DNA of 58,982 nt from a bacterium (GCA_035505375.1 DATJQV010000014.1:1-58982); one strand, 5' to 3'. Numbered from the stretch's first letter, positions 1 through 9,399 are shown. Notes: generated by a model from the sequence alone, not told the origin. A program made the numbers and translations.

Positions 1-1
1 A

Positions 2-205
2 ACTGCTCAGTACCCGTCAAACTGGGAGCTATCGCAGGCCCGGGCCGATGCAGTGAGGCAGTACCTGATTACGAAGTGGGGCATTGCGCCGGAACGGCTC
101 ACCGCCCACGGCTACGGCGACACCCAGCCCATTGCCCCGAACACTACTGAAGAGGGCATGGCCAAGAACCGGCGCACCGAGTTCCGTATCACCGGGCAGC
201 AGTAA
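2..205 (+). CDS. OmpA-family C-terminal domain, 3' fragment
   Basis: This is the last 67 codons of a gene whose start lies outside the window. The frame beginning at base 2 reads ...[16 protein letters not shown]..., then [12 protein letters not shown] and a final [12 protein letters not shown] before TAA. The pattern LSxxRAxAVxxYL, GxGxxxPxAxN and NRRxEF is the peptidoglycan-binding OmpA/Pal/MotB C-terminal fold, in which the conserved Asp and Arg contact diaminopimelate. The protein is therefore probably an outer-membrane-anchored cell-wall tether, but nothing of its N-terminus can be seen. The next gene begins about 27 bases downstream and is likely a separate unit. Confidence 0.85.
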   Translation, partial: TAQYPSNWELSQARADAVRQYLITKWGIAPERLTAHGYGDTQPIAPNTTEEGMAKNRRTEFRITGQQ

Positions 206-232
206 CCCCTGCTTCTTACGGTACGCCCGCCC

Positions 233-1693
233 GTGAGTACCAAGATGTCCGCGGTGAGGACGCGCCTCCCGGTCATGGGTTGCGTTCTGCTGTCCGCTAT
301 CTTCCTTGCTTCCATTGCCGTTGCTCAAGTGAGTTGGCGGAGAGACTATGGTGGGACAAACCACGATGAGGGACGTTCGGTCCAGCAGACTGCTGACGGT
401 GGTTACGTCATCGTAGGCTACACCACTTCCTTCGGTGCAGGCGGTGCTGATGTCTACCTCATCAAGACCGATGCTGAAGGCGATACGCTCTGGACCAGAA
501 CCTATGGGGGGACAAGAGACGACTGGGGTAACTGCGTGCAGCAAACGTCGGATGGCGGCTACATCGTCGCGGGCTGGACCGCGTCGTTTGGCGCAGGCAA
601 CAGAGATGTCTATCTTGTCAAGACCAACGCATCTGGCGACACGCTATGGACCAGAACCTATGGGGGGGTAAACGAGGACGAGGGCAACTCCGTACGACAG
701 ACTGCAGATGGAGGGTATGTCGTCGCAGGCCATACCTATTCCTTCGGCGCGGAACACGGTGATGTTTACATCATCAAGACCGATGCTCAAGGCGACACAC
801 TCTGGAGCAGGATATATGGAGGATCCAGCTACGATGAGGGCAACTCAGTCCAACAGACTACCGATGGCGGTTACATCGCCGCGGGCTATACATATTCCTT
901 TGGCGGCGGGACGCCGACCACCTGCAACGTCTACCTTGTCAGGACCAATGCCTCGGGCGACACGCTCTGGACCAACACCTATGGAGACTCGCTTGACGAT
1001 CGCGGCAGCTCAGTCCAGCAGACTGCCGACAGCGGTTACATCATCACAGGCTTTACGTGCTCCTTCGGGGCAGGCGGTGGCGATGTCTATCTCATCAAGA
1101 CCAACGCTCAAGGCGACACGCTCTGGACCAGAACCTATGGCGGGAGAAACGAAGATGAGGGCTACTCGGTGCGACAGACTGCCGATAGCGGCTACATCAT
1201 TACGGGCTTTACGAGCTCCTTCGGGGCAGGCAGCGGCGACGTCTATCTCATCAAGACCAACGCTCAAGGCGACACGCTCTGGACCAGAACCTATGGCGGG
1301 GCAAATGACGACGAAGGCTACTCGGTCCAACAGACTGCCGACAGCGGCTACATCATCACGGGCTGTACCTATTCCTTCGGTGCAGGAGGCGGTGACGTCT
1401 ATCTCATCAAGACCGACGCCAATGGCAACGTTGGTATTGAAGAACCCTCGACTCCGCGTCCTGCAGGGCCGACTCGCTTCCTGGTTCAGCCCAATCCCTT
1501 CTCGTCGTTTGCCCGCGTACCCGGACATGAAACCGAACTCTTTGCTCTTTCGGATGTCGCCGGCCGGCAAGTCGCTGTCTGCAAGGGCGACAGAGTCGGC
1601 GAAGGACTTCGGCCTGGAGTTTACTTCTTGTCGCCGGTCGGCTCCAGGACCGGTAGAGCCTTCGTTCAGACTATCATCAAAGCAGCTTTCTGA
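233..1693 (+). CDS. Secreted seven-repeat propeller-like protein with C-terminal sorting domain
   Basis: The 486-residue product opens with a signal peptide (hydrophobic GCVLLSAIFLASIAVAQ, about residues 15-32). It then carries seven near-identical repeats of about 52 residues: TYGG..DEG.SVQQTADGGYIIxGxTxSFGAG..DVYLIKTxAxGDTLWTR. Such repeats are common in secreted proteins of uncultured FCB bacteria and probably form one seven-bladed propeller. The last 75 residues contain PNPF and a GVYFL motif, resembling a type-IX-like sorting domain. The start could be GTG 233 or, keeping a more usual signal peptide, ATG 245. It lies 3 bases upstream of the next gene, so the two are probably co-transcribed. 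Substrate and role are unknown. Confidence 0.85.
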   Translation: MSTKMSAVRTRLPVMGCVLLSAIFLASIAVAQVSWRRDYGGTNHDEGRSVQQTADGGYVIVGYTTSFGAGGADVYLIKTDAEGDTLWTRTYGGTRDDWGNCVQQTSDGGYIVAGWTASFGAGNRDVYLVKTNASGDTLWTRTYGGVNEDEGNSVRQTADGGYVVAGHTYSFGAEHGDVYIIKTDAQGDTLWSRIYGGSSYDEGNSVQQTTDGGYIAAGYTYSFGGGTPTTCNVYLVRTNASGDTLWTNTYGDSLDDRGSSVQQTADSGYIITGFTCSFGAGGGDVYLIKTNAQGDTLWTRTYGGRNEDEGYSVRQTADSGYIITGFTSSFGAGSGDVYLIKTNAQGDTLWTRTYGGANDDEGYSVQQTADSGYIITGCTYSFGAGGGDVYLIKTDANGNVGIEEPSTPRPAGPTRFLVQPNPFSSFARVPGHETELFALSDVAGRQVAVCKGDRVGEGLRPGVYFLSPVGSRTGRAFVQTIIKAAF

Positions 1694-1696
1694 ACG

Positions 1697-4138
1697 ATGG
1701 TCTGCCGGAACCAAGGCGCAGACATCAAGTCGCGAAATGTGACCCGGAAAGTCCACGCTCACGGCTTGGTCATTCTGCTGTCAGCTATCTGTCTTGCCTC
1801 AGGTGCCGACAAGGGTGTTTCCGTCCGACAGGCCCAGCACGGCAGCGAGTCGGGATGGTCCGCCAAGGCGTCGGGCACGCCCTCTCCAGAATACCCGGAC
1901 ACGATCGTCGCGACGATACCATGCGGTGGAGTACCCGAGAATGCAAGAGCGACCCTCGACGGCAAGCTCGTGTACATCCTAGACGGCACGTCCGACTCGG
2001 TAACCGTGGTGAGGACATGGGACAACTCAATTGCGGCGACGTTCCATCTTGCCGGTCGTCCGAGCTTTGCGATTCCATCCCCGGACGGGCAGTACATGTT
2101 CATCAGCAGCTCTCAAAGCCGCCATACGGTCTCCAAGGTCCGCATTTCGGACGACACGATCGTGGGTCAGATAAGACTGCTTCCTGACCCACACGACATG
2201 ACGTTCGTCCAGAACGGTGAGTACTTATACGTGAGCATCTTCCGGTCGCATCATAACCAAGTTGCCGTGTTGCGGACATCCGACTGCTCTCTGGTCGGCT
2301 ATATTACTGTGGGCGCTGACCCATCGGGGATTGTCGCGACTGCTGACGGGCAACACTGTTACGTGGCATGCGCGTTCTCGGACTCCGTATACGTCCTGCG
2401 GACCTCCGACAACACGATTGAGGCGATGATCCCTACGCACGACCGGCCGGTCGACGTCGCCTTGTCCCCGGCCGGAGATCTGCTGTACGTCGCTTGTGAG
2501 GTCGGCGATTGCGTGGACGTCATTCGCACTTCAGACAGGCAGATGGTGACCTCGATCCCGGTTTCGAGCGGTCCAGACGGACTGGCGCTTTCCCCGAATG
2601 GCGAGTACCTGTACGCATCGGCATTCTGGATGAATTGCCTGTCCATAATCAAAACTTCGGACTACAGCATTGTGAAGGAACTGTGGGACTGGAATGGCCC
2701 CAGGCGCGGGGCCTTCCTGCCTGACGGGTCGATGCTGTACGTCCCTACTGCGAACGAAGGCTGCGTCAAGGTCGTCGGCAACAGCGACGTCGGCCCGACA
2801 GCGATTCTGTCGCCTGCCGGGACTCGTGAATCCGCCAGCGTGTGCGTGCCGCGTGCGGTCGTTCGTGGCTTGGGTCTGACCTCTACGGTCTTCCCGGTGA
2901 CGATGAACATCGGTTCGGACTATTCGCAGACAATACAGGAGACATTGGCGGCGCGTGAGGACACGGTCGTTTTCCCTCCTTGGACTGCCAGACTAACTGG
3001 AACGCTCCCGGTCATGTGCTTCACGTCGCTTGGCGGGGACGAGAACACGACCAATGATACCATCGGTGGCTTGGTTCAAGTGGTCCCCCCGCCGAGGCAC
3101 GATGTCGGTGCTGTTGCGATTCTCGCGCCGCCTGGCTTGTTGCGCGCCGGGGACACCGTGATGCCGAAGGTAAGAATCAAGAACTTCGGAAACACTGCGG
3201 AGCGACTCTTCGGCGTCCAGTTCCGCATCAGTACCGGCTACAACCAGACGGTGACTGTAACGCAGGCACTATCACCTGACTCCACCATGGACCTGACATA
3301 CTCAGAATGGATAGCGCCGCCGGGCCAATGGGCGGTAAGTTGCTCGACGATGCTTGGGAATGACATGAATCGTGCCAACGACAAGGTCAGTTCCTCGGTA
3401 CAGACGTACGCACAGTCGTTACAGATTGGGCCGGACCAGTCGGACCAGCTCCAGGCGGGCCAAGACAAGACCTATCGATTCTATGCTCTGGTTCAGGGAG
3501 ACACTGGCGGGGTCGTAGAACTGAAAATGGGGACAGTCCCACTGAGCGCGGGGACGCGCGGTACAGTCCCCATTTTCACGTCTGAGCCGCCGGGCTGGAG
3601 CCTCAGGCTCTGCAACGCGACCGGCGCGAAGGACCTGACGGATACGGATGGTGACGGAATACCCGACCTTGGTTACGTAGCGCCGGGCGAGACAAGCTGG
3701 TTCTCGCTCGACGTCACGGCGTCTGCTGGTTTGATTGGCGATACGGCGTCGCTTGCTCAACGGACGTTCCTGATAGCCGGGCACTTGGGCAATGACACGC
3801 TGGTAGCTGACACTGCCGTCTTGAACCTGACCCTCATGCCGGGCTTCTCCATCCACAACTTCCCGAACCCATTCAGCACGAGCACCTCATTTGTCATCGG
3901 CCTGCCCGAGGCCGGCAAAGTAAGCCTCACCATCTACACCCGTGCCGGGGAAAGAGTGCGTAGAATGGTGACCAGTGACCAATCACCAATGACCGCCGGA
4001 GTCCACATCTTGCCTTGGGATGGAACCAATGACAATGGCCGACGTGCCGCGCCGGGCACCTACGAGTACGTGCTCGACTACGTGCACGGTGACAAAACCG
4101 ACCGTATCCACAAGAGACTGGTGGTGTCAGGACAATGA
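1697..4138 (+). CDS. Secreted YVTN beta-propeller protein with CARDB-like and FlgD-like domains
   Basis: The 813-residue product has an N-terminal hydrophobic segment (LVILLSAICLASGA, about residues 24-37). About seven YVTN-type repeats follow (xPDGxYLYV...VxVIRTSDxxIV, about residues 50-370). Next come two Ig-like segments resembling CARDB modules (about 370-560), a further beta-rich stretch, and a C-terminal FlgD-like domain (PNPFSTSTSF ... LPWDGTNDNGRRAAPGTYEY, about 710-813). The architecture indicates a cell-surface or exported protein. ATG 1697 follows the previous stop by 3 bases; GTG 1739, nearer the signal segment, is an alternative start. Residues around 610-628 (MGTVPLSAGTRGTVPIF) are encoded by a REP-like inverted repeat inserted in frame. 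Confidence 0.82.
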   Translation: MVCRNQGADIKSRNVTRKVHAHGLVILLSAICLASGADKGVSVRQAQHGSESGWSAKASGTPSPEYPDTIVATIPCGGVPENARATLDGKLVYILDGTSDSVTVVRTWDNSIAATFHLAGRPSFAIPSPDGQYMFISSSQSRHTVSKVRISDDTIVGQIRLLPDPHDMTFVQNGEYLYVSIFRSHHNQVAVLRTSDCSLVGYITVGADPSGIVATADGQHCYVACAFSDSVYVLRTSDNTIEAMIPTHDRPVDVALSPAGDLLYVACEVGDCVDVIRTSDRQMVTSIPVSSGPDGLALSPNGEYLYASAFWMNCLSIIKTSDYSIVKELWDWNGPRRGAFLPDGSMLYVPTANEGCVKVVGNSDVGPTAILSPAGTRESASVCVPRAVVRGLGLTSTVFPVTMNIGSDYSQTIQETLAAREDTVVFPPWTARLTGTLPVMCFTSLGGDENTTNDTIGGLVQVVPPPRHDVGAVAILAPPGLLRAGDTVMPKVRIKNFGNTAERLFGVQFRISTGYNQTVTVTQALSPDSTMDLTYSEWIAPPGQWAVSCSTMLGNDMNRANDKVSSSVQTYAQSLQIGPDQSDQLQAGQDKTYRFYALVQGDTGGVVELKMGTVPLSAGTRGTVPIFTSEPPGWSLRLCNATGAKDLTDTDGDGIPDLGYVAPGETSWFSLDVTASAGLIGDTASLAQRTFLIAGHLGNDTLVADTAVLNLTLMPGFSIHNFPNPFSTSTSFVIGLPEAGKVSLTIYTRAGERVRRMVTSDQSPMTAGVHILPWDGTNDNGRRAAPGTYEYVLDYVHGDKTDRIHKRLVVSGQ
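3523..3577. repeat. REP-like inverted repeat inside a coding sequence
   Basis: Arms GAAAATGGGGAC and GTCCCCATTTTC are exact inverse complements, separated by a GC-rich loop that itself contains GTCCC and GGGAC words. The element keeps the host frame open and adds roughly 18 residues between two beta-rich segments. A shorter relative lies at 37596-37620. Confidence 0.75.
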
Positions 4139-4152
4139 ACGGACGTGAGACT

Positions 4153-4232
4153 AACCGCAGATTACGCAGATTTCGCAGATGTTCTCGAAATCGGAACCGA
4201 ATCTGCGGGAATCTGTGGAATCTGTGGATGTC
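4153..4232. repeat. Interspersed inverted repeat, 'CGCAGATT' family, copy 1
   Basis: The left arm is built from CGCAGATT/CGCAGATG words and the right arm from AATCTGCGG and AATCTGTGG words, so the two halves are inverse complements around a centre near 4190. A second copy lies at 11621-11690. The repeat makes an artificial in-frame upstream extension of the following gene (to GTG 4145), which should not be read as its true N-terminus. Confidence 0.8.
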
Positions 4233-4247
4233 CGCTCCGACTCCATG

Positions 4248-4275
4248 TTGACAAATCCCGGGACAGTTCTATCAT
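4248..4275 (+). promoter_or_regulatory. Sigma70-type promoter
   Basis: TTGACA (4248-4253), 16-bp spacer, TATCAT (4270-4275). It sits 17 bases before ATG 4292, which itself has an AAGGAGG Shine-Dalgarno at 4281-4287. It matches the promoter form recurring through the window. Confidence 0.6.
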
Positions 4276-4291
4276 TGATCAAGGAGGCGCG

Positions 4292-6661
4292 ATGAAGAGA
4301 ATCGCACTGTTAGTCTTCGTCGTAGCGGTTACATCCATTTGCTCCGGCCAATGGCTGGAGCGCCAGGTAGTGATTGGCGACACCTTCGGCGGCATCAGTC
4401 TTGTCGACGGGGGTGGGGTCGTCGTGAATCCCATCTCCGGCAGCGTCTACATCGAATCGAACCCCGTACAGATCTTCAACCCTGTCACCATGCAGAAGCT
4501 GCGCAATCCCGGCACGTCGGGAAGGGTCATCTTCTGTCCGCCAGGCGGCAAGGGATACGTGGTCAGCGATTCGCTCGTCATCCTCGGCGCTGTAAAAGAC
4601 GAAGTCATCGGCACGGCCCTGCTGCCGTTCGCGCCGGACCTATACGTCTACAGCCGGACATCGAATCGGCTCTATTTCGGGTCCTATGGCGACCCGGACC
4701 TGGTCGTGTTTGACCCGGACGGTGACTCCATACAAACGACGGTTACCGTCGGGTTCGATTGTCAGGCGCTGCTCTGGGACACGACCCGGAACCGTGTGTA
4801 CATCGGTGGCTCCACCGACACGACCGCGGAACTGGGAATCCTGGACTGCTCCGGCGACACGATGCTGCCGGGCATCGAGACCGGCCTGATGGAAGTCAAG
4901 CCTCTCGCCCTCAGCACCGTCTCACACAAAATCTACTGCTGGGGAGTCGACAGCAATGACGTAAGCCGGTACTTCGTTGTCAGCACGGATTCGCTGAAGG
5001 TTGTCGACACCCTGCCCGCGTTGTCGGGCACAGACGTCATCGCCTACAGCCCGACAACCGACCGGCTCTACGCGGCCAACTACGGCGATACGGAAATCTG
5101 CATAGTTGACTGCCGCAGCGATGCGATACTGGCGACACGCGACGTCGGCATGAGGGTGTCCGTCATGACTGCGAGCAGCCTCACCGGAAAGCTGTACGTT
5201 GCGAGCTATGATTCATCACTGATTCTGGTGATGGACACGACCGACGCGGTCATCGGCTCCGTACTGCCCCCATCGGCGCGCACCGACGCCGTCACCGCCC
5301 TTACGTTCCGGCCCGACCGGAACCGGCTCTACGGCGTGACCGGAGGCAGCGTTGTTTTCACCATCGATGCCGGAGCCGACACTGTCCTGGATTCTACAAA
5401 CTACGCGACCGTCACGGCCACCAAGATGATTCACAACCCCGCCGGCAACAAGCTCTACGCGTTCTGTCCCGGCATCGCCGACGTTCTGGTTTTCGACACC
5501 ACGTTCGGGACGCCGAAGCACATTCGCGGCGGAGTCACCAGCAGCAATGCATTGCCGGTGCTGAACCCGGCACTGAACCGCATCTACGTTGCCGACGCCA
5601 ACTACCTGCGGGTCATAGACTGCAACTCCGATAGCCTGCTCGGGAGCAAACCCACGCACGGAATCAGCCACCCGCTGCCGGTCATGGTTCCGTACCTCAA
5701 CAAACTCTACGTCTTCCCGGGTACGAGCAGCAGCCTCGACCCAGTGTTCGCTTATGATGTTCTCAAGGACACGGTTACCTCTGTCTTCGCCTTGTCGAAT
5801 GATGTGCCATGCGCGGTTTACGACCAGCGCTCCAACCGTATCTTCCTGGCATGCCAGGCTGCGCCGACCATCCGTGTGTTAGACCCGGCAACCGACTCGG
5901 TGGTCAAGACACTCGACCTCGGCGGCGGCTCCAATCACGGGAGGATGGCGCTCAACCCCGACCTCGGCCGTCTCTATTACACCGACCAGGGGTTGGACCG
6001 CGTGTACACGATTGACGTGCTGGGCGACTCGGTCATCGCTTCCCAGGGCCTCCCATGGAACATCGATACCATGTTCCTTGACCGGCGGCTCGGCAAGCTG
6101 TTCCTGTGCAGCAGAACCTCGGGCTCGGTGCTCGTCTTCGACTGCGGACAGGGCGCGATAGTCGACACTCTTGCCGCCGCATTCCGATACGCCGGACTGA
6201 TGAACGACCGGAACGACAAACTCTACCTGAGATACGGCGCGGTCGTGGACTGCCGCTACGACTCGGTCGTCACCCTGCTCCCGCCCGGATCGCAGACCCC
6301 TCGCAGCATGGCCTGGGACGCGATTGACAACCGCGTATTCCAGGCGCCCATCAGCCGTATATACGTATACCGGGACAATCTGAACGGAATTGAAGATGCC
6401 AAACCTGCGAGCCTCAGGCCGGCGCTTGCCGTGCTCGGCAACCCGGTCCGGAACGCGGTCGGATTGAGACTTCAGATTCCACGCGGTCAGACCGGCAGCC
6501 TGACGCTTTGCGACGTCGCGGGCAGGCTGGTCCGTTCGTTCTCTGTTGCTCGCACCGGGATGCTGAACCTGGACTTGCGCTCAATGTCGGCCGGCGTCTA
6601 CTTCGTCCGACTGGAGATGGGTGCTTCCGAGACCACCACCAAGATCATAGTCCAGCACTAG
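4292..6661 (+). CDS. Secreted beta-propeller protein with sorting domain
   Basis: The start is ATG 4292, chosen because AAGGAGG lies at 4281-4287 and a clean signal peptide follows (MKRIALLVFVVAVTSICSGQ). The longer frame from 4145 is repeat-derived. The 789-residue product has a long series of propeller blades of the type LNPxLNRIYVADxxxxxLRVIDCxSDSLLG, with cysteines recurring in the IVDCRSD strand. A sorting domain covers about the last 75 residues (LGNPVRNAVGLRL ... LTLCDVAGRLVRSF ... MSAGVYFVRLEMG ... TTKIIVQH). The opening QWLERQVVIGDTFGG resembles the propellers at 51933 and 55810, which read QWLEKTIYLPDSFGG, so all three belong to one wider family. Role unknown. Confidence 0.85.
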   Translation: MKRIALLVFVVAVTSICSGQWLERQVVIGDTFGGISLVDGGGVVVNPISGSVYIESNPVQIFNPVTMQKLRNPGTSGRVIFCPPGGKGYVVSDSLVILGAVKDEVIGTALLPFAPDLYVYSRTSNRLYFGSYGDPDLVVFDPDGDSIQTTVTVGFDCQALLWDTTRNRVYIGGSTDTTAELGILDCSGDTMLPGIETGLMEVKPLALSTVSHKIYCWGVDSNDVSRYFVVSTDSLKVVDTLPALSGTDVIAYSPTTDRLYAANYGDTEICIVDCRSDAILATRDVGMRVSVMTASSLTGKLYVASYDSSLILVMDTTDAVIGSVLPPSARTDAVTALTFRPDRNRLYGVTGGSVVFTIDAGADTVLDSTNYATVTATKMIHNPAGNKLYAFCPGIADVLVFDTTFGTPKHIRGGVTSSNALPVLNPALNRIYVADANYLRVIDCNSDSLLGSKPTHGISHPLPVMVPYLNKLYVFPGTSSSLDPVFAYDVLKDTVTSVFALSNDVPCAVYDQRSNRIFLACQAAPTIRVLDPATDSVVKTLDLGGGSNHGRMALNPDLGRLYYTDQGLDRVYTIDVLGDSVIASQGLPWNIDTMFLDRRLGKLFLCSRTSGSVLVFDCGQGAIVDTLAAAFRYAGLMNDRNDKLYLRYGAVVDCRYDSVVTLLPPGSQTPRSMAWDAIDNRVFQAPISRIYVYRDNLNGIEDAKPASLRPALAVLGNPVRNAVGLRLQIPRGQTGSLTLCDVAGRLVRSFSVARTGMLNLDLRSMSAGVYFVRLEMGASETTTKIIVQH

Positions 6662-7195
6662 CAGCAAGGAAGCACGCCTCCACAGCGATGCGAGGAACGC
6701 ACAGCACCTGTTGCTGTCATAACGGCTGCTCTGCCATGAGAGTCGGGCTGTTCTCCTAGCCGACACCACTGACGTAGCGTGACCAGCGCAGTCGTTAGAC
6801 AATCACGGCCGGGAAACCAGACAACGGGGCTTCGCCGCAGCCTGAAGGGCGAGCAGGGGATAGACCACGAGGTTGAGGTCGCACAGACGTAGACGTTAAC
6901 GACCTCCTGGATCTTAGTCTCTGTTGCGTAGACCTGACCGATGGCTGCCTCTTGCAGTGTGAGCGTGTCGTCACGCTGACCCGTTGGCGTCGCTTGCAGG
7001 CGCTTGAGATTGTGTCTTCCTATCCAGCGTTGGGTTCTCATCCTTGGTGGCAGTGATGTTCCTCCCACATCAACTCCGGTGGATCTGCTACCATAGTGTG
7101 CCATGGCGGAAGTTAGTTACTACTGGCTGAGAAGAAGCGGTATAAGTCACTAGAGTTTAAGCTATTATAAGGTCCTTGCCACAGCCAGCCAGGGC
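6662..7195. other. Intergenic stretch without a supportable gene
   Basis: About 530 bases between the propeller gene and the 12-bp array. The only long frame (minus strand, 6658-7104) is rich in Cys, Trp and Arg, lacks any recognisable motif and has no Shine-Dalgarno. No RNA gene, terminator hairpin or promoter was identified. Confidence 0.5.
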
Positions 7196-7488
7196 ACTGG
7201 GGGAGTCACTCCCCCAGTGACTCCCCGAGTTACTCGCCGAGTGACTTACCCAGTCACTTACCGAGTGAGTCACCCGGTGACATACCGAGTGACTTGCCGA
7301 GTGAGTCTCTAGGTTACTCGGCGAGTGACTTGCGGGGTGAGTCGGTGAGTGACATGCCCAGTCACTTGCCGAATGAGTTGCCGAGTGACTGGGTGAGTGA
7401 TTCGGCCACTGACTTACCGACTGATTCTCTGAGTGACTGGGCAGGTGACTCTCCGAGTGAATTACCGAGTTACTTGCCGAGTGCTTCT
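7196..7488. repeat. 12-bp phase-locked repeat array A1 (24 units)
   Basis: From 7201 to 7488 the sequence divides into 24 consecutive 12-mers with no insertion or deletion; consensus CCGAGTGACTTG. Units differ at many positions, but T at unit position 6 is present in all 24, A at position 8 in 23, and G at position 5 in 21. The core AGT-N-ACT is a palindrome, so the array reads similarly on both strands. It begins with a perfect 11-bp inverted repeat (ACTGGGGGAGT, centre C 7207, ACTCCCCCAGT; 7196-7218). The plus-strand frame is open (tetrapeptides like PSDL), but the invariant T is a third codon position. That favours DNA-level constraint over protein coding. Confidence 0.9.
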
Positions 7489-7704
7489 ATGATGGACAAT
7501 CAGTCTGCCGGCAAAAGAAGCGTTCGGGGCAGCATCGGTCATCTCAAGGTAGGATATTCGCGACGAGGCGCTGACTTCGGCGATGCGAGAAGCGCGGTGA
7601 CGGGCTTTCGCTTGGGCCATCAGAGGAGCGGCACTGTCGCCGCATTCCTAGCCTCGCGGGGCGTGTACAGAGTCGAATGTGATGGCTGCTGGTTTAGGTC
7701 GAGA

Positions 7705-9399
7705 CTAGTCAGCTGCGCGGGGTGGTTCGGGGGACGCGGCCGTCCTTCGTTTGAACAGAACGTAGTCGCAGCGATGTGTGGCTGGGTAGTAGAACGCGGC
7801 TATGGGATGGTAGAGGTCCGGGAACCTTGAGTCGTACGCCAAGCCATGATAGTGGAATGAGTACCCCAAGTCGTACGGGTCCCCGCTTTCGGTGTGATAC
7901 AGCACGTAGTCAGCGCGAACACTGTCTATGACAAGATCGCGCACATGCTTGTCGATTTCCTGAACCCTCTCCTCTGGTAGTTTGTCGATGAGGTAGTCGC
8001 TGTAGTTCATCTTGTAGAAGTAGTGAGCCAGAGGGCCGTTCACGAGCCCAATGATGTCGAATGTCTTGAGTCCCGAGTAAAATGGTATTGCGCCCACATC
8101 CTGCATGACAACCACACTCCCCGGATCACAGTTCTCTTTGAGATAGCGGGCAATTTCCGGGTAGATGCTTATCGACCCGGAGAGGGGAAAGAGGGAAAGA
8201 TACCTGTACGGCCTCGATTCCGGTGTTGCGTTCATCGACCTCCACACCACCAGCGAATGGCGCAGTTGCAGCACGACGCATGCCAGTGACAATACCAGGC
8301 CGCATATGCGTCCGAACCCGAGGGCGCGACCGGGTTTTGCCTTCTTGTCGCGCGGCAGCAGCGGGAAGAGAGCTGCAATTGCCATGATCGGCAACACGTG
8401 GAGAAGGAAACGGAAGTGGGGGAAATTGACGTCGCCGCCGATGTAGAGGACGTATACCAGATAGACATAGGGAACGAATACCATGAAGCGGGCGAACTTG
8501 CTCAGTCTACGCCACGCGGCGAGGCCCGCCAGTGGCAGCAACAGGTAGAACCAGTTTGGTGCGACTCGGAACATGTCGCGGAAGTAGCGGATGCCCCACA
8601 GCGAAACACGGGTCTTGATCGTGCCGGCGGATTTCACGTAGAACGTATTTGGCACCGGGTATCCGAAGTAAACCAGGCGGAACGCAGTAAGCCCTGCTGC
8701 CATTGCCAGGAAGACTGAAGTCCATATCAAGAAGCTTCGGTCCTTTCGCCCGAACAGCAACCTGGCAAGCCATGTTATTGCAAAGAACATGAAGCCGTCC
8801 GGACGCGTGTAGAAGAGCAACCCGAAGAAGATCGCGGACAGCCAGCCTCCGCCGTCGAATTCGCGTGCCGCCATGTACAACGCAAGCAGCACTAGAAAGC
8901 AGAAGAGCTGAGTTTCTATCCCGTTGACAGCGTAGAGCGTGAACGAAGTGTGCAGCGCGAGCACGCCAGGAGGAACGAGGGATATCCACCATGGTGCGTT
9001 TGGGGCCACACGACGGAAGAGTCGCACCATCAAGAACAAGTTCGCGGCGGAGAGAATCATGAGCGTGACCTTGGAGAACCACAGGACACTGATTCCCAAG
9101 AACGATGGAATCGCGCAGTACAGCATCCAGAGGAAGTTTGTGAAGCCTTCAACGTGTTCACCTGGGTTGAAGGCAAGCCCCAGCCCATCGACCAGGTTGT
9201 GGGAGTAACGGAATGTTATGAATGCGTCGTCAACGGTGTAGTTTAGGAAGAACGTCTGGACAGCCAACGACGCAATGGCTATCAGAGCGAGTAGTAGCCA
9301 GTCACGTTGAGTAAGGTCCCACCAGTCCCTTTGCGCGGCGGAACGGGCAGATGCCTTGCCGCCGGCCGGAAGGGCGCCAACCCGCTTGCTGGCCTTCAC
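7705..9399 (-). CDS. GT-C-fold membrane glycosyltransferase
   Basis: The 564-residue integral membrane protein has about ten hydrophobic segments. The first (LLLALIAIASLAVQTFF, about residues 35-51) is followed by the loop motif VDDAFITFRYSHNLVDGLG ... NPGEHVEGFTNFLW. A DD (or DE) pair in the first extracytoplasmic loop is the hallmark of GT-C enzymes. This wording is close to the AftB/arabinofuranosyltransferase-like and PMT-like (GT39/GT89-type) families, which use polyprenyl-phosphate sugars on the outer face of the membrane. The C-terminal about 200 residues are a soluble domain. GTG 9399 overlaps the stop of the upstream PAS gene (GTGA), so the two are translationally coupled. The acceptor is unknown. 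Confidence 0.8.
   Translation of the reverse strand: MKASKRVGALPAGGKASARSAAQRDWWDLTQRDWLLLALIAIASLAVQTFFLNYTVDDAFITFRYSHNLVDGLGLAFNPGEHVEGFTNFLWMLYCAIPSFLGISVLWFSKVTLMILSAANLFLMVRLFRRVAPNAPWWISLVPPGVLALHTSFTLYAVNGIETQLFCFLVLLALYMAAREFDGGGWLSAIFFGLLFYTRPDGFMFFAITWLARLLFGRKDRSFLIWTSVFLAMAAGLTAFRLVYFGYPVPNTFYVKSAGTIKTRVSLWGIRYFRDMFRVAPNWFYLLLPLAGLAAWRRLSKFARFMVFVPYVYLVYVLYIGGDVNFPHFRFLLHVLPIMAIAALFPLLPRDKKAKPGRALGFGRICGLVLSLACVVLQLRHSLVVWRSMNATPESRPYRYLSLFPLSGSISIYPEIARYLKENCDPGSVVVMQDVGAIPFYSGLKTFDIIGLVNGPLAHYFYKMNYSDYLIDKLPEERVQEIDKHVRDLVIDSVRADYVLYHTESGDPYDLGYSFHYHGLAYDSRFPDLYHPIAAFYYPATHRCDYVLFKRRTAASPEPPRAAD

Noticed and set aside
4145-4291. N-terminal extension of the propeller gene to GTG 4145
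   Set aside because: The added residues (LTADYADFADVL ...) are encoded by an interspersed repeat and precede a clear promoter, Shine-Dalgarno and signal peptide at 4292.
6658-7104. 148-residue minus-strand frame
   Set aside because: Composition rich in Cys, Trp and Arg, no motif, no ribosome-binding site, and it overlaps the end of the preceding gene. Probably chance.
7294-7830. 178-residue open frame over array A1 with PSDL tetrapeptides
   Set aside because: No Shine-Dalgarno, the most conserved base of the repeat is a third codon position, and the frame runs into the 3' end of the convergent GT-C gene. Openness follows from a 12-bp unit lacking stop codons.
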